DNA of 59,064 nucleotides from Bacteroidota bacterium (GCA_023412765.1 JAEZBX010000133.1:1-59064); one strand, 5' to 3'; numbered from the stretch's first letter, positions 8,946 through 18,438 are shown. Numbers and translations are program-made. The notes: generated by a model not told the origin, from the sequence alone.

Positions 8946-9917
8946 TTAAAAGACTGTTGCTTTCAGCCTCAGCCCTGCTTCCTCCTCAATCCCGCACATC
9001 AAGTTCATATTCTGTACAGCTTGGCCGGAGGCACCCTTCAATAAGTTGTCTATTGCGGAGTGTATGACAAGTTTGCCATTTTCCTTTTCCAAACCGATCA
9101 AGCATTTGTTGGTGTTGACGACTTGCTTAAGATCGATTACAGTATCGCTCACGATGGTGAACGGATGATCTTTGTAGAAGTCGTGATATAACTTTCTTAC
9201 CTCGTCGAGTGACGCATCCACCGATACACAGGAGCTGACATAGATGCCGCGCGCGAAATCTCCCCGCCAGGGTATAAAATTAATCTCATTCTTATATTCT
9301 GGCTGCAACTGTCTCATCGTTTGGTTTATTTCGCGGAGATGTTGATGCGTGAGCGTTTTGTATGCAGAGATGTTGTTCACTCTCCAGGTAAATTGCGTTG
9401 TGCTTTGCAATTTTTGTCCTGCGCCTGTCGACCCCGTTATACCCGTGGTAAAAGTGTCTTTTAATATTCCCGCATTTGCGAGTGGGATCAGTCCAAGCTC
9501 TATAGCGGTTGCAAAGCATCCCGGGTTTGCAATGTTTTGTGCGCTCTTCAGTGAATCTCTATTTATCTCCGGCAGGCCATAGACAAATACCCTGTCGCCT
9601 GCGGTTTCACCCAGCCGAAAATCCTGGCTCAAGTCGATAATTTTCGTCGCGGCAGGGATAGTGTTTTCCTGAACAAATTTTTTGCTTTCACCATGACCAA
9701 GACATAAGAAAAGAACATCGACCGCCTCAAGTGTATCTGTAAAAGTTAATTCAGTTTCGCCGATCAAATCGGGGTGGGCCTGATAGAGCGGATTACCCGC
9801 ATTGCTTCTGCTATGAACAAATTTTAGTTCGGCTGACGGATGGTTCAATAATAATCTTATCGTTTCTCCTCCCGTATATCCTGCACCCCCTACTATTCCG
9901 ACTTTAATTTTCTTCAT
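8946..9917 (-). CDS. argC: N-acetyl-gamma-glutamyl-phosphate reductase
   Basis: A 323-residue NADPH-dependent reductase giving N-acylglutamate semialdehyde. The N-terminal VGIVGGAGYTGGE dinucleotide loop is present, and the catalytic cysteine is C134 in NPGCFATA. GSTGAGQK and HQHLREI follow downstream. It is the third gene of the arginine operon, 8 nt after argG. It is separated from argD by 483 nt, holding the four-helix-bundle cassette. Confidence 0.95.
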   Translation of the reverse strand: MKKIKVGIVGGAGYTGGETIRLLLNHPSAELKFVHSRSNAGNPLYQAHPDLIGETELTFTDTLEAVDVLFLCLGHGESKKFVQENTIPAATKIIDLSQDFRLGETAGDRVFVYGLPEINRDSLKSAQNIANPGCFATAIELGLIPLANAGILKDTFTTGITGSTGAGQKLQSTTQFTWRVNNISAYKTLTHQHLREINQTMRQLQPEYKNEINFIPWRGDFARGIYVSSCVSVDASLDEVRKLYHDFYKDHPFTIVSDTVIDLKQVVNTNKCLIGLEKENGKLVIHSAIDNLLKGASGQAVQNMNLMCGIEEEAGLRLKATVF

Positions 9918-9925
9918 GATTGCTT

Positions 9926-11128
9926 TCAGCTGTTTGAATTTTCTTCTTTGACCTGATGATAGATCATTGTTTGATTACCAAAAATCTTAGAGAATCCTCT
10001 CACGTCATCACCGGTCCATCCAAGATTCATTTCTCCATACTTCCCAAACTTCGACGACATCAGATCATATGGAGATTCAATACCGATTACCTGAAACCGG
10101 TAAGGGAACAGTTGTACTTTGACATCACCCGTAACTTGTAGCTGGGTGCTGGTGAGATAAGCTTCGATATCGCGCATTACAGGGTCGAGGTATTGGCCTT
10201 CATGCAACCAGTTTCCATAGAATTGAGCAAGCTGATCTTTCCAGGTGAGTTGCCATTTCGTGAGAACATGTTTTTCCAGCGCATGGTGTGCCTTGATCAC
10301 TACCATCGGAGCTGCGGCCTCAAATCCTACCCGACCTTTTATGCCGATGATTGTATCGCCAATATGAATATCACGTCCTACGCCATAAGCTCCGGCAATT
10401 TTTTGCAGTGCCTGAATTGCATCAACAGGATGAGGAAATTCCTCCTGGTTGATTTTTTTCAGTTCCCCTTTTTCAAACCTGAGGTTAACTTCTTCTGTAT
10501 TTGACTTTGTAACCTGAGTTGGCCACGCCGATTCCGGAAGCATACCCATCGACTTGAGTGTTTCCTTTCCACCGACTGAAGTTCCCCAGATACCTTTGTT
10601 GATGGAGTACATCGCCTTTTCAAAGTTCATCTGAATGCCTTTCGACTTCAGGTAGTTAATTTCCTCCTCGCGCGAAAGTTTCAAGTCGCGGATGGGAGTT
10701 ATAATTTCCACACCTGGAATCAGCACGTGAAAGATCATATCAAACCTAACCTGATCGTTTCCTGCACCTGTGCTGCCGTGCGCGACTGCGTCGGCGTTTA
10801 TTTCCTTAGCATAATTTGCTGTCGCCAGGGCTTGCGACATCCGCTCAGCGCTTACGCTAAGTGGATAAGTGTTGTTCTTTAATATATTTCCGTAAATGAG
10901 ATAGCGTATTACTTTGTCGTAGTAATTTTTAGTTTCGTCTACGGTACGGTGAGAGGCTACACCAAGGTTGCTTGCGCGCTGTTCAATCGATTTAACTTCG
11001 TCATTATCGAAACCGCCGGTGTTTACCGTGATGGTGTGTACTTCGAAACCTCTGTCTTCGCTGAGGTATTTTACACAATATGATGTGTCCAGACCACCAC
11101 TAAAGGCAACAACTACTTTCTTTTTCAT
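9926..11128 (-). CDS. argG: Argininosuccinate synthase
   Basis: A 400-residue ATP-pyrophosphatase family enzyme that joins citrulline and aspartate. The N-terminal AFSGGLDTSYCVKYL P-loop is present, as are AHGSTGAGNDQVRFD and WGTSVGGKETL. It opens the core of the operon, 95 nt downstream of the GNAT gene. As the pathway makes acyl-citrulline first, it acts after ArgE'. The length is normal for the family. Confidence 0.96.
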   Translation of the reverse strand: MKKKVVVAFSGGLDTSYCVKYLSEDRGFEVHTITVNTGGFDNDEVKSIEQRASNLGVASHRTVDETKNYYDKVIRYLIYGNILKNNTYPLSVSAERMSQALATANYAKEINADAVAHGSTGAGNDQVRFDMIFHVLIPGVEIITPIRDLKLSREEEINYLKSKGIQMNFEKAMYSINKGIWGTSVGGKETLKSMGMLPESAWPTQVTKSNTEEVNLRFEKGELKKINQEEFPHPVDAIQALQKIAGAYGVGRDIHIGDTIIGIKGRVGFEAAAPMVVIKAHHALEKHVLTKWQLTWKDQLAQFYGNWLHEGQYLDPVMRDIEAYLTSTQLQVTGDVKVQLFPYRFQVIGIESPYDLMSSKFGKYGEMNLGWTGDDVRGFSKIFGNQTMIYHQVKEENSNS

Positions 11129-11223
11129 TTTACTCTTTTAGAATTAACCACCGAATTTTATCAAATAAGGCATATCGCACCCTGCGAGGATGCGCGCGCG
11201 TAATTTCAAACATGAATGTTGGA

Positions 11224-12012
11224 TTACCAAAAAAATATGCCCAGCAAAGACTTCCTTTTCAAGGAAGGATCTACATTGACATGTTCCTTTTTTCGGAACG
11301 ATTTCAGCAACACGAATTGTTTGAAGCGAAGCCATCGTTCAAACAATTTCTGATTGCCTTTGAAAGCACGATGTCGGTGGGTCGTAGGTTCGTGCTCGAC
11401 CAGTTCGGGTTGTTTTTGAGCAGCGTTTGCTTCGGCCTTGGCCAACTCGGCCGCCTTAATTTTTGCTTCAGCTTCTGCGGGATCAAACAGCATGGCAGTG
11501 CACATGCAGTTCTTGCGATCCTTGCTCATAAGGATGTCGTAGTTAACGCAGCTCTGGCAACCCTTCCAGAACTCTTCATCTGTTGTAAGTTCAGAATAGG
11601 TAACCGGTTCGTATCCAAGATCGGAATTGATCTTCATGACAGCCAGGCCGGTCGTGAGACCAAATATCTTAGCGTCCGGATACTTTTCTCTGGAAAGTTT
11701 AAAGACTTTTTTCTTTATCTCTGTTGCTACTCCTGTTTTTCGGAATGCCGGAGCCACGATTAGTCCCGAATTGGCGACATATTTCCCATGTTGCCACGCT
11801 TCTATGTAACAAAAGCCAACCCATTGATTATCTTCAGTAGTGGCAATAACAGCCTTGCCTTCCCTCATTTTTTGTTCAATGTAGGCTGGTGAGCGCTTGG
11901 CAATTCCAGTGCCACGTGCTTTTGCTGATTCTTCCATCTCGTTGGTGATAGTCTCAGCATGAAATATATCGTCAGAAGTTGCTATTCTGACAATGAGTTT
12001 TTGATTTTCCAA
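11224..12012 (-). CDS. GNAT acyltransferase with Cys-rich C-terminal segment; candidate N-acylglutamate synthase
   Basis: A 262-residue GNAT protein. The acyl-CoA-binding region is around residues 83-103 (SGLIVAPAFRKTGVATEIKK). After the fold comes a CxxC...CxC pattern (C152, C155, C169, C171) that could bind a metal, then a charged, alanine-rich tail to about residue 215 and a basic C terminus. No ArgA or ArgJ is present in the operon and this gene is its first member, so it is the natural candidate for glutamate N-acylation. That role is inferred from context; the acyl donor (acetyl- or succinyl-CoA) cannot be told. ATG at 12012. Confidence 0.72.
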   Translation of the reverse strand: MENQKLIVRIATSDDIFHAETITNEMEESAKARGTGIAKRSPAYIEQKMREGKAVIATTEDNQWVGFCYIEAWQHGKYVANSGLIVAPAFRKTGVATEIKKKVFKLSREKYPDAKIFGLTTGLAVMKINSDLGYEPVTYSELTTDEEFWKGCQSCVNYDILMSKDRKNCMCTAMLFDPAEAEAKIKAAELAKAEANAAQKQPELVEHEPTTHRHRAFKGNQKLFERWLRFKQFVLLKSFRKKEHVNVDPSLKRKSLLGIFFW

Positions 12013-12171
12013 TTTTTATTAAAAGTTGCTGTGAGTGATTATAACAACCGTGCCAGAAGCACTAGAGCGCAATGTCCTTGACATTACGTCATATTAAATG
12101 AGTTGGCTGGATATATCAGATACGCACAAAGCGCGTAGGTCGTGGGCGCCTGGTCACCGTGCAGGCTGGAC

Positions 12172-12187
12172 AGAACTGAACAGTTCT
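12172..12187. promoter_or_regulatory. Inverted repeat AGAACTG-AA-CAGTTCT in the arginine operon leader
   Basis: The 7-bp arms are perfect with a 2-nt centre, about 160 nt upstream of the first gene of the arginine operon. It could be a protein-binding site or a short RNA hairpin. No regulator is assigned. Confidence 0.35.
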
Positions 12188-12315
12188 CTTAGAGTGGAAA
12201 GCGGCAATTGCTGCTGAGATAATGGTGAACAATGTTTTCAATTTCTTTACTGTCGTTTAAGGTTGAACGTTAGAGGAAGATCATTCGCTTTTTATTTTGG
12301 TTTCGATATGTAATG

Positions 12316-12349
12316 CAAAATTAAACGATAAAGTTTTGTAAAAGGCAAG
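12316..12349 (-). promoter_or_regulatory. Candidate promoter of the arginine operon (TTG-N22-TAATTTTG)
   Basis: On the minus strand an exact TAnnTTTG box (12323-12316) is preceded by TTG (12348-12346) at a 22-nt spacing. This fits the Bacteroidota primary-sigma pattern of TTG with a 17-23 nt spacer. Transcription would start near 12309, giving a leader of almost 300 nt. Confidence 0.42.
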
Positions 12350-12441
12350 GTTTTTGCCCAAAACCATAAAAATTATTTTTTACTAACGAAAGTTTGTAAT
12401 GAATCGAGCACTTAAACGTTATGCAATCCGTGTGGTTAAAT

Positions 12442-12449
12442 TATCTTTG
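12442..12449 (+). promoter_or_regulatory. Candidate -7 box TATCTTTG
   Basis: An exact TAnnTTTG box 18 nt before the ATG of the small membrane-protein gene. No good TTG partner is seen at the expected spacing. Confidence 0.3.
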
Positions 12450-12467
12450 AGACATCGTTGAACCATT

Positions 12468-12836
12468 ATGTATACCAAAAAAATAGTTGTCGCAAGTATT
12501 TTTGCCCTGTTGATGTTGACCTTGGGAATAATATTCAGATCTGTGCCTCCAGCCTCAACCGCTAACACTATTAGGGCCTTGGGAGTAATAGAAGAAGTCC
12601 TGGAAACCAATCACAAAAACATTGTCTTCAAGCTGAAGGATGACAACAAGTTCTACTATATAAAGAAGGACCTGAAAAAGGATCTGACCTTCGGACAGCT
12701 GAAGAGAAGACTGGCCGGAAAATCAGTTGAGATTTACTACGTCAATCACTGGACTCCGGTTGACCCATTGCGTGTCAAACATGTAACCAAGGTTAATCTT
12801 AACGAGATGACGTTGTACTCTAGTAACCTCCAGTGA
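12468..12836 (+). CDS. Small membrane-anchored hypothetical protein
   Basis: A 122-residue protein with a single N-terminal hydrophobic segment (about residues 6-24), likely an anchor or uncleaved signal. A compact, lysine-rich, beta-type domain follows (VIEEVLETNHKNIVFKL, then VEIYYVNHWTPVDPLRVKHV). The alternating strand pattern would fit an OB-like barrel, but no family is recognised. ATG at 12468. It runs convergently into the PorU2-like gene with a 22-nt gap and is divergent from the arginine operon. Function unknown. Confidence 0.7.
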   Translation: MYTKKIVVASIFALLMLTLGIIFRSVPPASTANTIRALGVIEEVLETNHKNIVFKLKDDNKFYYIKKDLKKDLTFGQLKRRLAGKSVEIYYVNHWTPVDPLRVKHVTKVNLNEMTLYSSNLQ

Positions 12837-12858
12837 TCTGCGCCCCACTTGTTCGTTG

Positions 12859-15800
12859 TCATGGCACCAGAACTACCTTGCCAATTTTTTCTACAATTTT
12901 ATCCTTTATGTAAATCATCATCTTATAGATGTACACTCCGCCAGGAAGCTTGTTGCCGCCTGAATCTGTGCCGTCCCACGTGAGAAGATTTGTCCCAACG
13001 TGGAACGGCAGACCGTTGTAATTAGCATAATGTGCTACCAACTTGCCATTGGCGGTGATGACTTGCATATCAAAAGCATCCGGGACATCGTTTCCGGCAA
13101 TAACAATCTTGAAATATAAATTTGCCGAGAACGGATTTGGATAAGGATCGGCTATGGTGAGTGTCGACTCACTCTTAACAGTAAACTGGATTTGATATGG
13201 AACGGAACCGCTTGAGTTGTGCTTTCCGTCGTTGGCCTCAACACGTAACGTATATACGCCATCAGCCAAATTCGTGGGCCGAAATTCTATCGTGAAGGGA
13301 TCTGTTTCCGTGGCTGCATACCATTGGATTTCAGAACTCGTAAGAGCAACCGGAGAAAGTGGACACGGTTCGGATCCGCAAGGCGGCGCGAGAAAAACTC
13401 TCATCCCGGAGGTATCCTGCTTTAAAATATGTTTATTTTCATCGAAGACCTTGATCATGATTAGCGGACTGGATGGTACAAAGTCCTTGTTTTCGATGTA
13501 CCTACCATTGATCGATACATCCAGTACGGGGCGAATAGTTTCTTCCTCAACAAGCACATAGTTACGCAGTTGCAATACGTTATTGTCATAGTATTGCTCA
13601 GGAACCTTCTTGGGGTTGACATACACGTGCGCGTCGTTAAGTCCTGCCTTGCCCAACGTGTTCACAGTCATCGAAAATTTCGTGGTGTCGCCGGGCAAAG
13701 GTCCCTTTATCTTAATTGTACCATGCTCAGAAACCCGTAATGTTTGATTGAAGAATTCGGTCTGTACTGATAATGAATCAGAGAATGACTTGTCGCTGAT
13801 GTTTACAAAATTGTAGCGGCCTATCCAGGGCTCACCTTCGTTAATAGTTTGTTGATCGGTTGGCCCATCGAACACCAGCAGTCCATCCGGAACAGGTGTG
13901 AACGCAACGATCCAATTTTTGAGTTGGCTAGCGGTCAGATTGTCATCATCAGTTGCTTTAAAAGAAATTTTCAGATAAGGAAAATCGTTCGCATCCACGC
14001 TGGCCAGATCCTGGTAGCCTGAAACATCGGACAACAGCATTTCTTCTTCTCCGTTAAGTCGAACTCCAACGATGTCAAATGATACCACGTCAGTATCATC
14101 AACCTCAGTTGATTTTGAAGTTAGGAATTGCCAGCTCAACGCAGGACCGATCAAACCTGTCGACATGTAACCAGAGGAATATCGTCCGGTCACTGTCCGA
14201 TCTACATCCAATTCCTGAACATCAGCAGGTGCGCCGGAGCTTCTTACTATCGTTGCAGATCCCGGTGCAAGGCCTTTCCGCGCGAAGATAACAACGGGTT
14301 CGCCAGGGGTCAGTTCATCAATTTGCGCGACTGATAACCCCAACTCGCCAAGTTTGTTCCTTGCTGCAACGGGCCACGCGCTGTATTGTGCGTCACCGAT
14401 GCTGAACATTACCACTGAGTCACCCTCTTGTACGTTGTCAACAAATTGGATTATGTCAAAGCCGTCGCCGGTGACCATATCCCCTGGGACATAATTATTG
14501 ATAATCCATGGTTCGCGACCACATGCTCGATTGGCTCTGTTATACCATTTGAATTTTACCCCTATGTATGGGGTTGCAGAATTTTTGTCGAAGGCAATTA
14601 AATTGATGGAGTTGTCTCGACAAATAAATCCTTGTTGAGTCAGATTGAATTCTTCGTTGTTTATCTTAATTCTGACGTCGGTGTTCAAGGCTGGATGATT
14701 GGATCCATAAGTTCTTATATCGACATCTGTAACCGTCTCTTTGAAATTAAGACGTCTCTGAACGGCATCCGTCACAAGTCCTACAGTCTTATCAGAAAGG
14801 TATTGTGGAAAATGTACCTGCGCCCATCCTTCAGGACCGTCAGGAATAAAAGTAAAGGAGCTTTCAGCCCACTCGTGGCTTTCGGTTTCCAACGGCTGCG
14901 CAAGCTTTGTTCTCCAATAATAGGCCAGCGTATCTTCGGTTAACAGGGAGAATTTGTGCCTTGCGAGCACTTTTCCCTTCACCTTGAACTCTTGTTTGTA
15001 CGGGCTATCAAATGTATTCAACGTATCCACTTCAACGAGGAACTCCCGTTCGTCAGAAAGCAGATCAGTTGTTTGGAACGAAAAGGATACTTCATCTGAG
15101 TTTACAATACCAAAATTTGTGGGGTAAAGATTCTTGGTACCATTCAACGGAACGACAAACTGTAAGGTAGCCATGTTGTTTTCCTTGGTAATCTCTGGCA
15201 AAACATTGTCTGGATCGATGGTGATCTTAAATGAATTAGTACCTGACGTTTCCTCACGTCCTTTCCTGACCAAAAATAATAACGTATCACTATATTTTGT
15301 TGCAGGATAAAGCGAATCATAACTAATGATTGTATTGTCCGAAAGTGTGCGCTCAACCTCGATCCTGATAGTATCGGGTTTTGCCACACCAAAATTTCGC
15401 ACTCTAAGCTTTAGTGCTAAAACTTCGGTCAATGCTGTTACAGGTTGCCCGTCCAACGATTCGATGGAAACATTGTCATCATTTATCTCGAGGTCAGGTT
15501 TTGAAGCGCCGAAAAGTTTTACAGCCGGATCTCCCAAAAGAATCATTTGCTGCACCTGAGTTGTATTTGGCGGCGACCCGATAGTTGTCGACATATAACG
15601 CTTTGTAAGTTCCTTTTGAATATCGCCTATCCCCTCATCAATGAACGTTGAATCCTGATATCCAACGGCATAAAAATAATCGGCATAACGTTTCAAAAGA
15701 TTCGTAAAGCCATACGAACTATGCGCTATGAATGCAGTTGCACCCTTGTCACGAGCCAAGACCCAATCTTCTCCAAATGTTGAATAATTCAGAAAGTATG

Positions 15801-17769
15801 CTCCTACGTTACAGCCGTTCATCAATAGGGTTGGATACTTTCCCTTGTTGTTATAACCCATGATGGCATCGGTTACATAACCTATATCGAAGTCGAGGTT
15901 GGTAGCTGATGAGTGTCCGAAAAATGTGATGAGATTTACACCTTCATTTACTTGCTTCGATACATTTACCAGTTGAATATCTTTCGAATACTTGGCAAGC
16001 GAAGAAACCTTCCCACCAAGATGAAAATCGACTGCGACGCTTTCGAGATCTTTTAGATACGATTGAAGCAATTCAGGCTCCCCCTCTTCACGACCACCGC
16101 TCAGATGTAGTACATTCTTTCTCCAAAGATTGTCAAACGGAAGGGCCTCAGCTTCTTTAACTTTGTTCAGGTAGGCGGCGACGTGTTCGGATTTCGTGGC
16201 GGGTATGCGCCCCGTTGGGATGGCTGGTTCGTATTCTGTTCCCGCCAATCCGGTTGAATATGCCATGTCTGCTCCCGGATATCCCGCTGGGGGAATAAAG
16301 TCTTTAAATTCCGAAAAGCCAGTGGGGTTTCGATAGTATTTGTACCAAACGTCCAGACCTTTGCCAATGAGCAACAAGTACTTTGGAGGAGTGCTGTTGG
16401 TTAAGAATTCAAGAAATTTGTAAATCCCTAAAGGCGACGTTTCACCATAGTTGAACTGGTCGTAAAGCTGTTGAATGTTAATCACCAATGTGTCGTAGCT
16501 CCCACCGGCGGCTGATGCGCGGTAGTCAGCATATGCTTTGATAGGATCTGAATAGCCTAGGGCTGGCTGCCGCAAAAACGGATGGCCTATGATGATGTAA
16601 TCGTGCTGTCCCGGGTTGATCTGCCGGAAATTTACCGGTTTGATAACGGGAGTGATCGTACTTGCTGATGCATAAATCTTCCTGGCTGTGGTGGAGGATT
16701 GAACTACGGCGTCTAGCGTTCCCGATATCGTTCCACCGATTCTGTCAACATTAGACGGATCTGTGATATCAAACAAACGAGTGCTGACAGGTGGGTTTAC
16801 AATTTGAATAAAAGACTTACCACCCGGATTCGGTGCCAGTTCAAAAGTCTTTTCAGAGTTTGCCGCATTAATTATTTGCGGATAACGAAGCTTGACAAAA
16901 GTAATGCTGATCCTGTCCGGTTGTCCACCTACACCGTTTACTCTTACGCGAACCGTTAACGTTCCGTCGCCGGCAATATCACTCCATTGTATTGGTGCCT
17001 TAATATTCTGGTGATCAAATCCCGAAAAAGTATGAGATGCGAATGGACGCAATCCTGTACCGACGTAAATTTCAACCTGATGCGCCATAGGACCACGCCC
17101 AACCATCTGGACTTCAAGCTCAGGGAGCCCCGCCCCGGAAACAGTTTGGTTAATGTCGGTTAAGATATAGTCAACCGATTGGGTTTGAAAAATTTTTCCA
17201 CTCATCCAGCCTTCTCCTGTATCGAAAAAAGTGTTAAGGATCTCGCCGTAATCAACGCCACCGCTATACTCATTGGTCTGCAGAAGTAGTTTCTCGTCGA
17301 TGTGATAAGTTTCGGCCGGCAGGTTATCGGTATTCGGCTCATTGTAGGAAACCATTCGTTTTCCATTTGCCGGGCCAACAGTTAAGAAATAGCTTGTGGT
17401 ATCGCTAAAGAGGTTATAATACTGATGGGGTTGTGAGGTACTTGGTTTGTAAAGAATTGCATCAAGTGTTCCATCATTACGGCGTCCATAGAATTCAATG
17501 AAGTCAGCGATGTTAAACTGTCCATCCGTTTCACCCTCAACAAATATTTTTTGTTCGATACCTCGATGAAATATTTGAATTTTCCTGGGGTCACTTTCCA
17601 GGGGAAAGCCCGCAGCCTGCAGATCGCTGTGGGTAAGTCTATAAATTCCATTTTTCCCTACCGGGATTTTGAAGTAGGATTGACCAAAGTTAATCCACTC
17701 GTTTCCGACCTGAGCTAACGCAGTGAAGCCTGAAAAAAATAAAAACAGCAGCGATAAAAATGATCTCAT
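12859..17769 (-). CDS. PorU2-like gingipain-family (C25) protein with type IX secretion C-terminal domain
   Basis: A very large (1636 aa) exported protein. It has a signal peptide (MRSFLSLLFLFFSGFTALAQ), beta-rich N-terminal regions, then a C25 caspase-like domain. The catalytic pair is visible: His619 in TFFGHSSATN and Cys653 in LLMNGCNVGAYF. The C-terminal half carries CARDB/Ig-like repeats. The last 80 or so residues begin DPYPNPFSANLYF and include LPGGVYIYKM, a type-A type IX secretion sorting domain. The closest match in memory is the family called PorU2, a second sortase-like protein separate from PorU. Its substrate is unknown. It stands alone, not beside other por/gld genes. Confidence 0.85.
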   Translation of the reverse strand: MRSFLSLLFLFFSGFTALAQVGNEWINFGQSYFKIPVGKNGIYRLTHSDLQAAGFPLESDPRKIQIFHRGIEQKIFVEGETDGQFNIADFIEFYGRRNDGTLDAILYKPSTSQPHQYYNLFSDTTSYFLTVGPANGKRMVSYNEPNTDNLPAETYHIDEKLLLQTNEYSGGVDYGEILNTFFDTGEGWMSGKIFQTQSVDYILTDINQTVSGAGLPELEVQMVGRGPMAHQVEIYVGTGLRPFASHTFSGFDHQNIKAPIQWSDIAGDGTLTVRVRVNGVGGQPDRISITFVKLRYPQIINAANSEKTFELAPNPGGKSFIQIVNPPVSTRLFDITDPSNVDRIGGTISGTLDAVVQSSTTARKIYASASTITPVIKPVNFRQINPGQHDYIIIGHPFLRQPALGYSDPIKAYADYRASAAGGSYDTLVINIQQLYDQFNYGETSPLGIYKFLEFLTNSTPPKYLLLIGKGLDVWYKYYRNPTGFSEFKDFIPPAGYPGADMAYSTGLAGTEYEPAIPTGRIPATKSEHVAAYLNKVKEAEALPFDNLWRKNVLHLSGGREEGEPELLQSYLKDLESVAVDFHLGGKVSSLAKYSKDIQLVNVSKQVNEGVNLITFFGHSSATNLDFDIGYVTDAIMGYNNKGKYPTLLMNGCNVGAYFLNYSTFGEDWVLARDKGATAFIAHSSYGFTNLLKRYADYFYAVGYQDSTFIDEGIGDIQKELTKRYMSTTIGSPPNTTQVQQMILLGDPAVKLFGASKPDLEINDDNVSIESLDGQPVTALTEVLALKLRVRNFGVAKPDTIRIEVERTLSDNTIISYDSLYPATKYSDTLLFLVRKGREETSGTNSFKITIDPDNVLPEITKENNMATLQFVVPLNGTKNLYPTNFGIVNSDEVSFSFQTTDLLSDEREFLVEVDTLNTFDSPYKQEFKVKGKVLARHKFSLLTEDTLAYYWRTKLAQPLETESHEWAESSFTFIPDGPEGWAQVHFPQYLSDKTVGLVTDAVQRRLNFKETVTDVDIRTYGSNHPALNTDVRIKINNEEFNLTQQGFICRDNSINLIAFDKNSATPYIGVKFKWYNRANRACGREPWIINNYVPGDMVTGDGFDIIQFVDNVQEGDSVVMFSIGDAQYSAWPVAARNKLGELGLSVAQIDELTPGEPVVIFARKGLAPGSATIVRSSGAPADVQELDVDRTVTGRYSSGYMSTGLIGPALSWQFLTSKSTEVDDTDVVSFDIVGVRLNGEEEMLLSDVSGYQDLASVDANDFPYLKISFKATDDDNLTASQLKNWIVAFTPVPDGLLVFDGPTDQQTINEGEPWIGRYNFVNISDKSFSDSLSVQTEFFNQTLRVSEHGTIKIKGPLPGDTTKFSMTVNTLGKAGLNDAHVYVNPKKVPEQYYDNNVLQLRNYVLVEEETIRPVLDVSINGRYIENKDFVPSSPLIMIKVFDENKHILKQDTSGMRVFLAPPCGSEPCPLSPVALTSSEIQWYAATETDPFTIEFRPTNLADGVYTLRVEANDGKHNSSGSVPYQIQFTVKSESTLTIADPYPNPFSANLYFKIVIAGNDVPDAFDMQVITANGKLVAHYANYNGLPFHVGTNLLTWDGTDSGGNKLPGGVYIYKMMIYIKDKIVEKIGKVVLVP

Positions 17770-17813
17770 GAAAAAACTGCTACAACACTCTCACTGGATT
17801 ATATTGGCGCGGT

Positions 17814-17821
17814 CAAAAGTA
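17814..17821 (-). promoter_or_regulatory. Candidate -7 box TACTTTTG of the PorU2-like gene
   Basis: An exact TAnnTTTG match on the minus strand, 44 nt upstream of the ATG. There is no convincing -33 element. Confidence 0.35.
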
Positions 17822-18040
17822 ATAAATGCCAGCAATCGGGGTCTTAGTAATTGAGGCTAAACCTTACAAGCGCTACATCACAAAGTGGTTGGTTAATTAG
17901 CTATCAAAAGATGGGCCACCACCCCAAATGTTCAGATATGCACAGGTACCTGTCCGGAATTATTAGGTTGATGCCTCGCTTGCAAATCGAAAAAGCTGCG
18001 AATTTGGCCCAAAATACGTGTTTTTAAAGTTTTATAACCA

Positions 18041-18066
18041 GTACTTGGCCATACATAGTACTTTTG
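18041..18066 (+). promoter_or_regulatory. Inverted repeat GTACT-N11-AGTAC overlapping the padR -7 box
   Basis: The 5-bp arms (18041-18045 and 18057-18061) form a perfect inverted repeat. The right arm enters the TACTTTTG box (18059-18066), 36 nt before the padR ATG. PadR proteins often bind such repeats and control their own genes, so this is a candidate autoregulatory operator; that link is inference. Confidence 0.45.
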
Positions 18067-18102
18067 CGTTTATAATTTTAGGAATGATTATAAGCGAGAT
18101 GT

Positions 18103-18438
18103 ATGAATCTTGAAAACACACAAGTACAAATGAGAAAAGGGATTTTGGAATATTGTATTCTACACATTATTTCTCGTGGCGAAGTATACGCGTCTGATAT
18201 GCTTGACGAACTTACTGCTGCGAAAATAATAGTGGTGGAAGGTACACTTTACCCCTTGCTAACACGGCTAAAGAATGCCGGTTTGCTGGAATACAAATGG
18301 GTAGAATCGAAGTCGGGTCCGCCGAGAAAGTATTATAAACTTACTGACAAAGGGAGCAAGTTTCTGGGAAGTCTGACTGAAACGTGGGATGAACTTGTCC
18401 ATTCTACGCAAATGATCACCACAAAATCCAATGTATAA
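18103..18438 (+). CDS. PadR family transcriptional regulator
   Basis: A 111-residue winged-helix regulator. The family landmarks are KGILEYCILHIISRGE, VVEGTLYPLLTRLKNAGLLEYKW, and the wing PPRKYYKLTDKG. PadR proteins are usually repressors that respond to small molecules or membrane stress. The gene sits 18 nt upstream of a PspC-domain protein, a pairing often seen in Bacteroidota and Firmicutes, and probably controls that membrane protein and itself. ATG at 18103. Confidence 0.93.
   Translation: MNLENTQVQMRKGILEYCILHIISRGEVYASDMLDELTAAKIIVVEGTLYPLLTRLKNAGLLEYKWVESKSGPPRKYYKLTDKGSKFLGSLTETWDELVHSTQMITTKSNV

Larger units (their letters stand above)
12013..12467. other. 455-nt intergenic region: arginine operon leader and divergent promoters
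   Basis: No gene is seen here. On the minus strand one exact TAATTTTG box (12316-12323) lies about 300 nt before the GNAT start, implying a long leader. The leader contains two short inverted repeats, AATGTC-N3-GACATT (12071-12085) and AGAACTG-AA-CAGTTCT (12172-12187). The right part leads into the divergent small membrane-protein gene. Confidence 0.5.
17770..18102. other. 333-nt divergent intergenic region between the PorU2-like gene and padR
   Basis: No gene is seen. It contains a minus-strand box TACTTTTG (17821-17814), 44 nt before the PorU2-like start, and a plus-strand box TACTTTTG (18059-18066) overlapped by an inverted repeat before padR. Neither box has a clear TTG partner at the usual distance. 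Confidence 0.5.

Noticed and set aside
11144..11335. 63-codon frame across the argG-GNAT gap
   Set aside because: It overlaps the GNAT coding region in another frame and has no family features.
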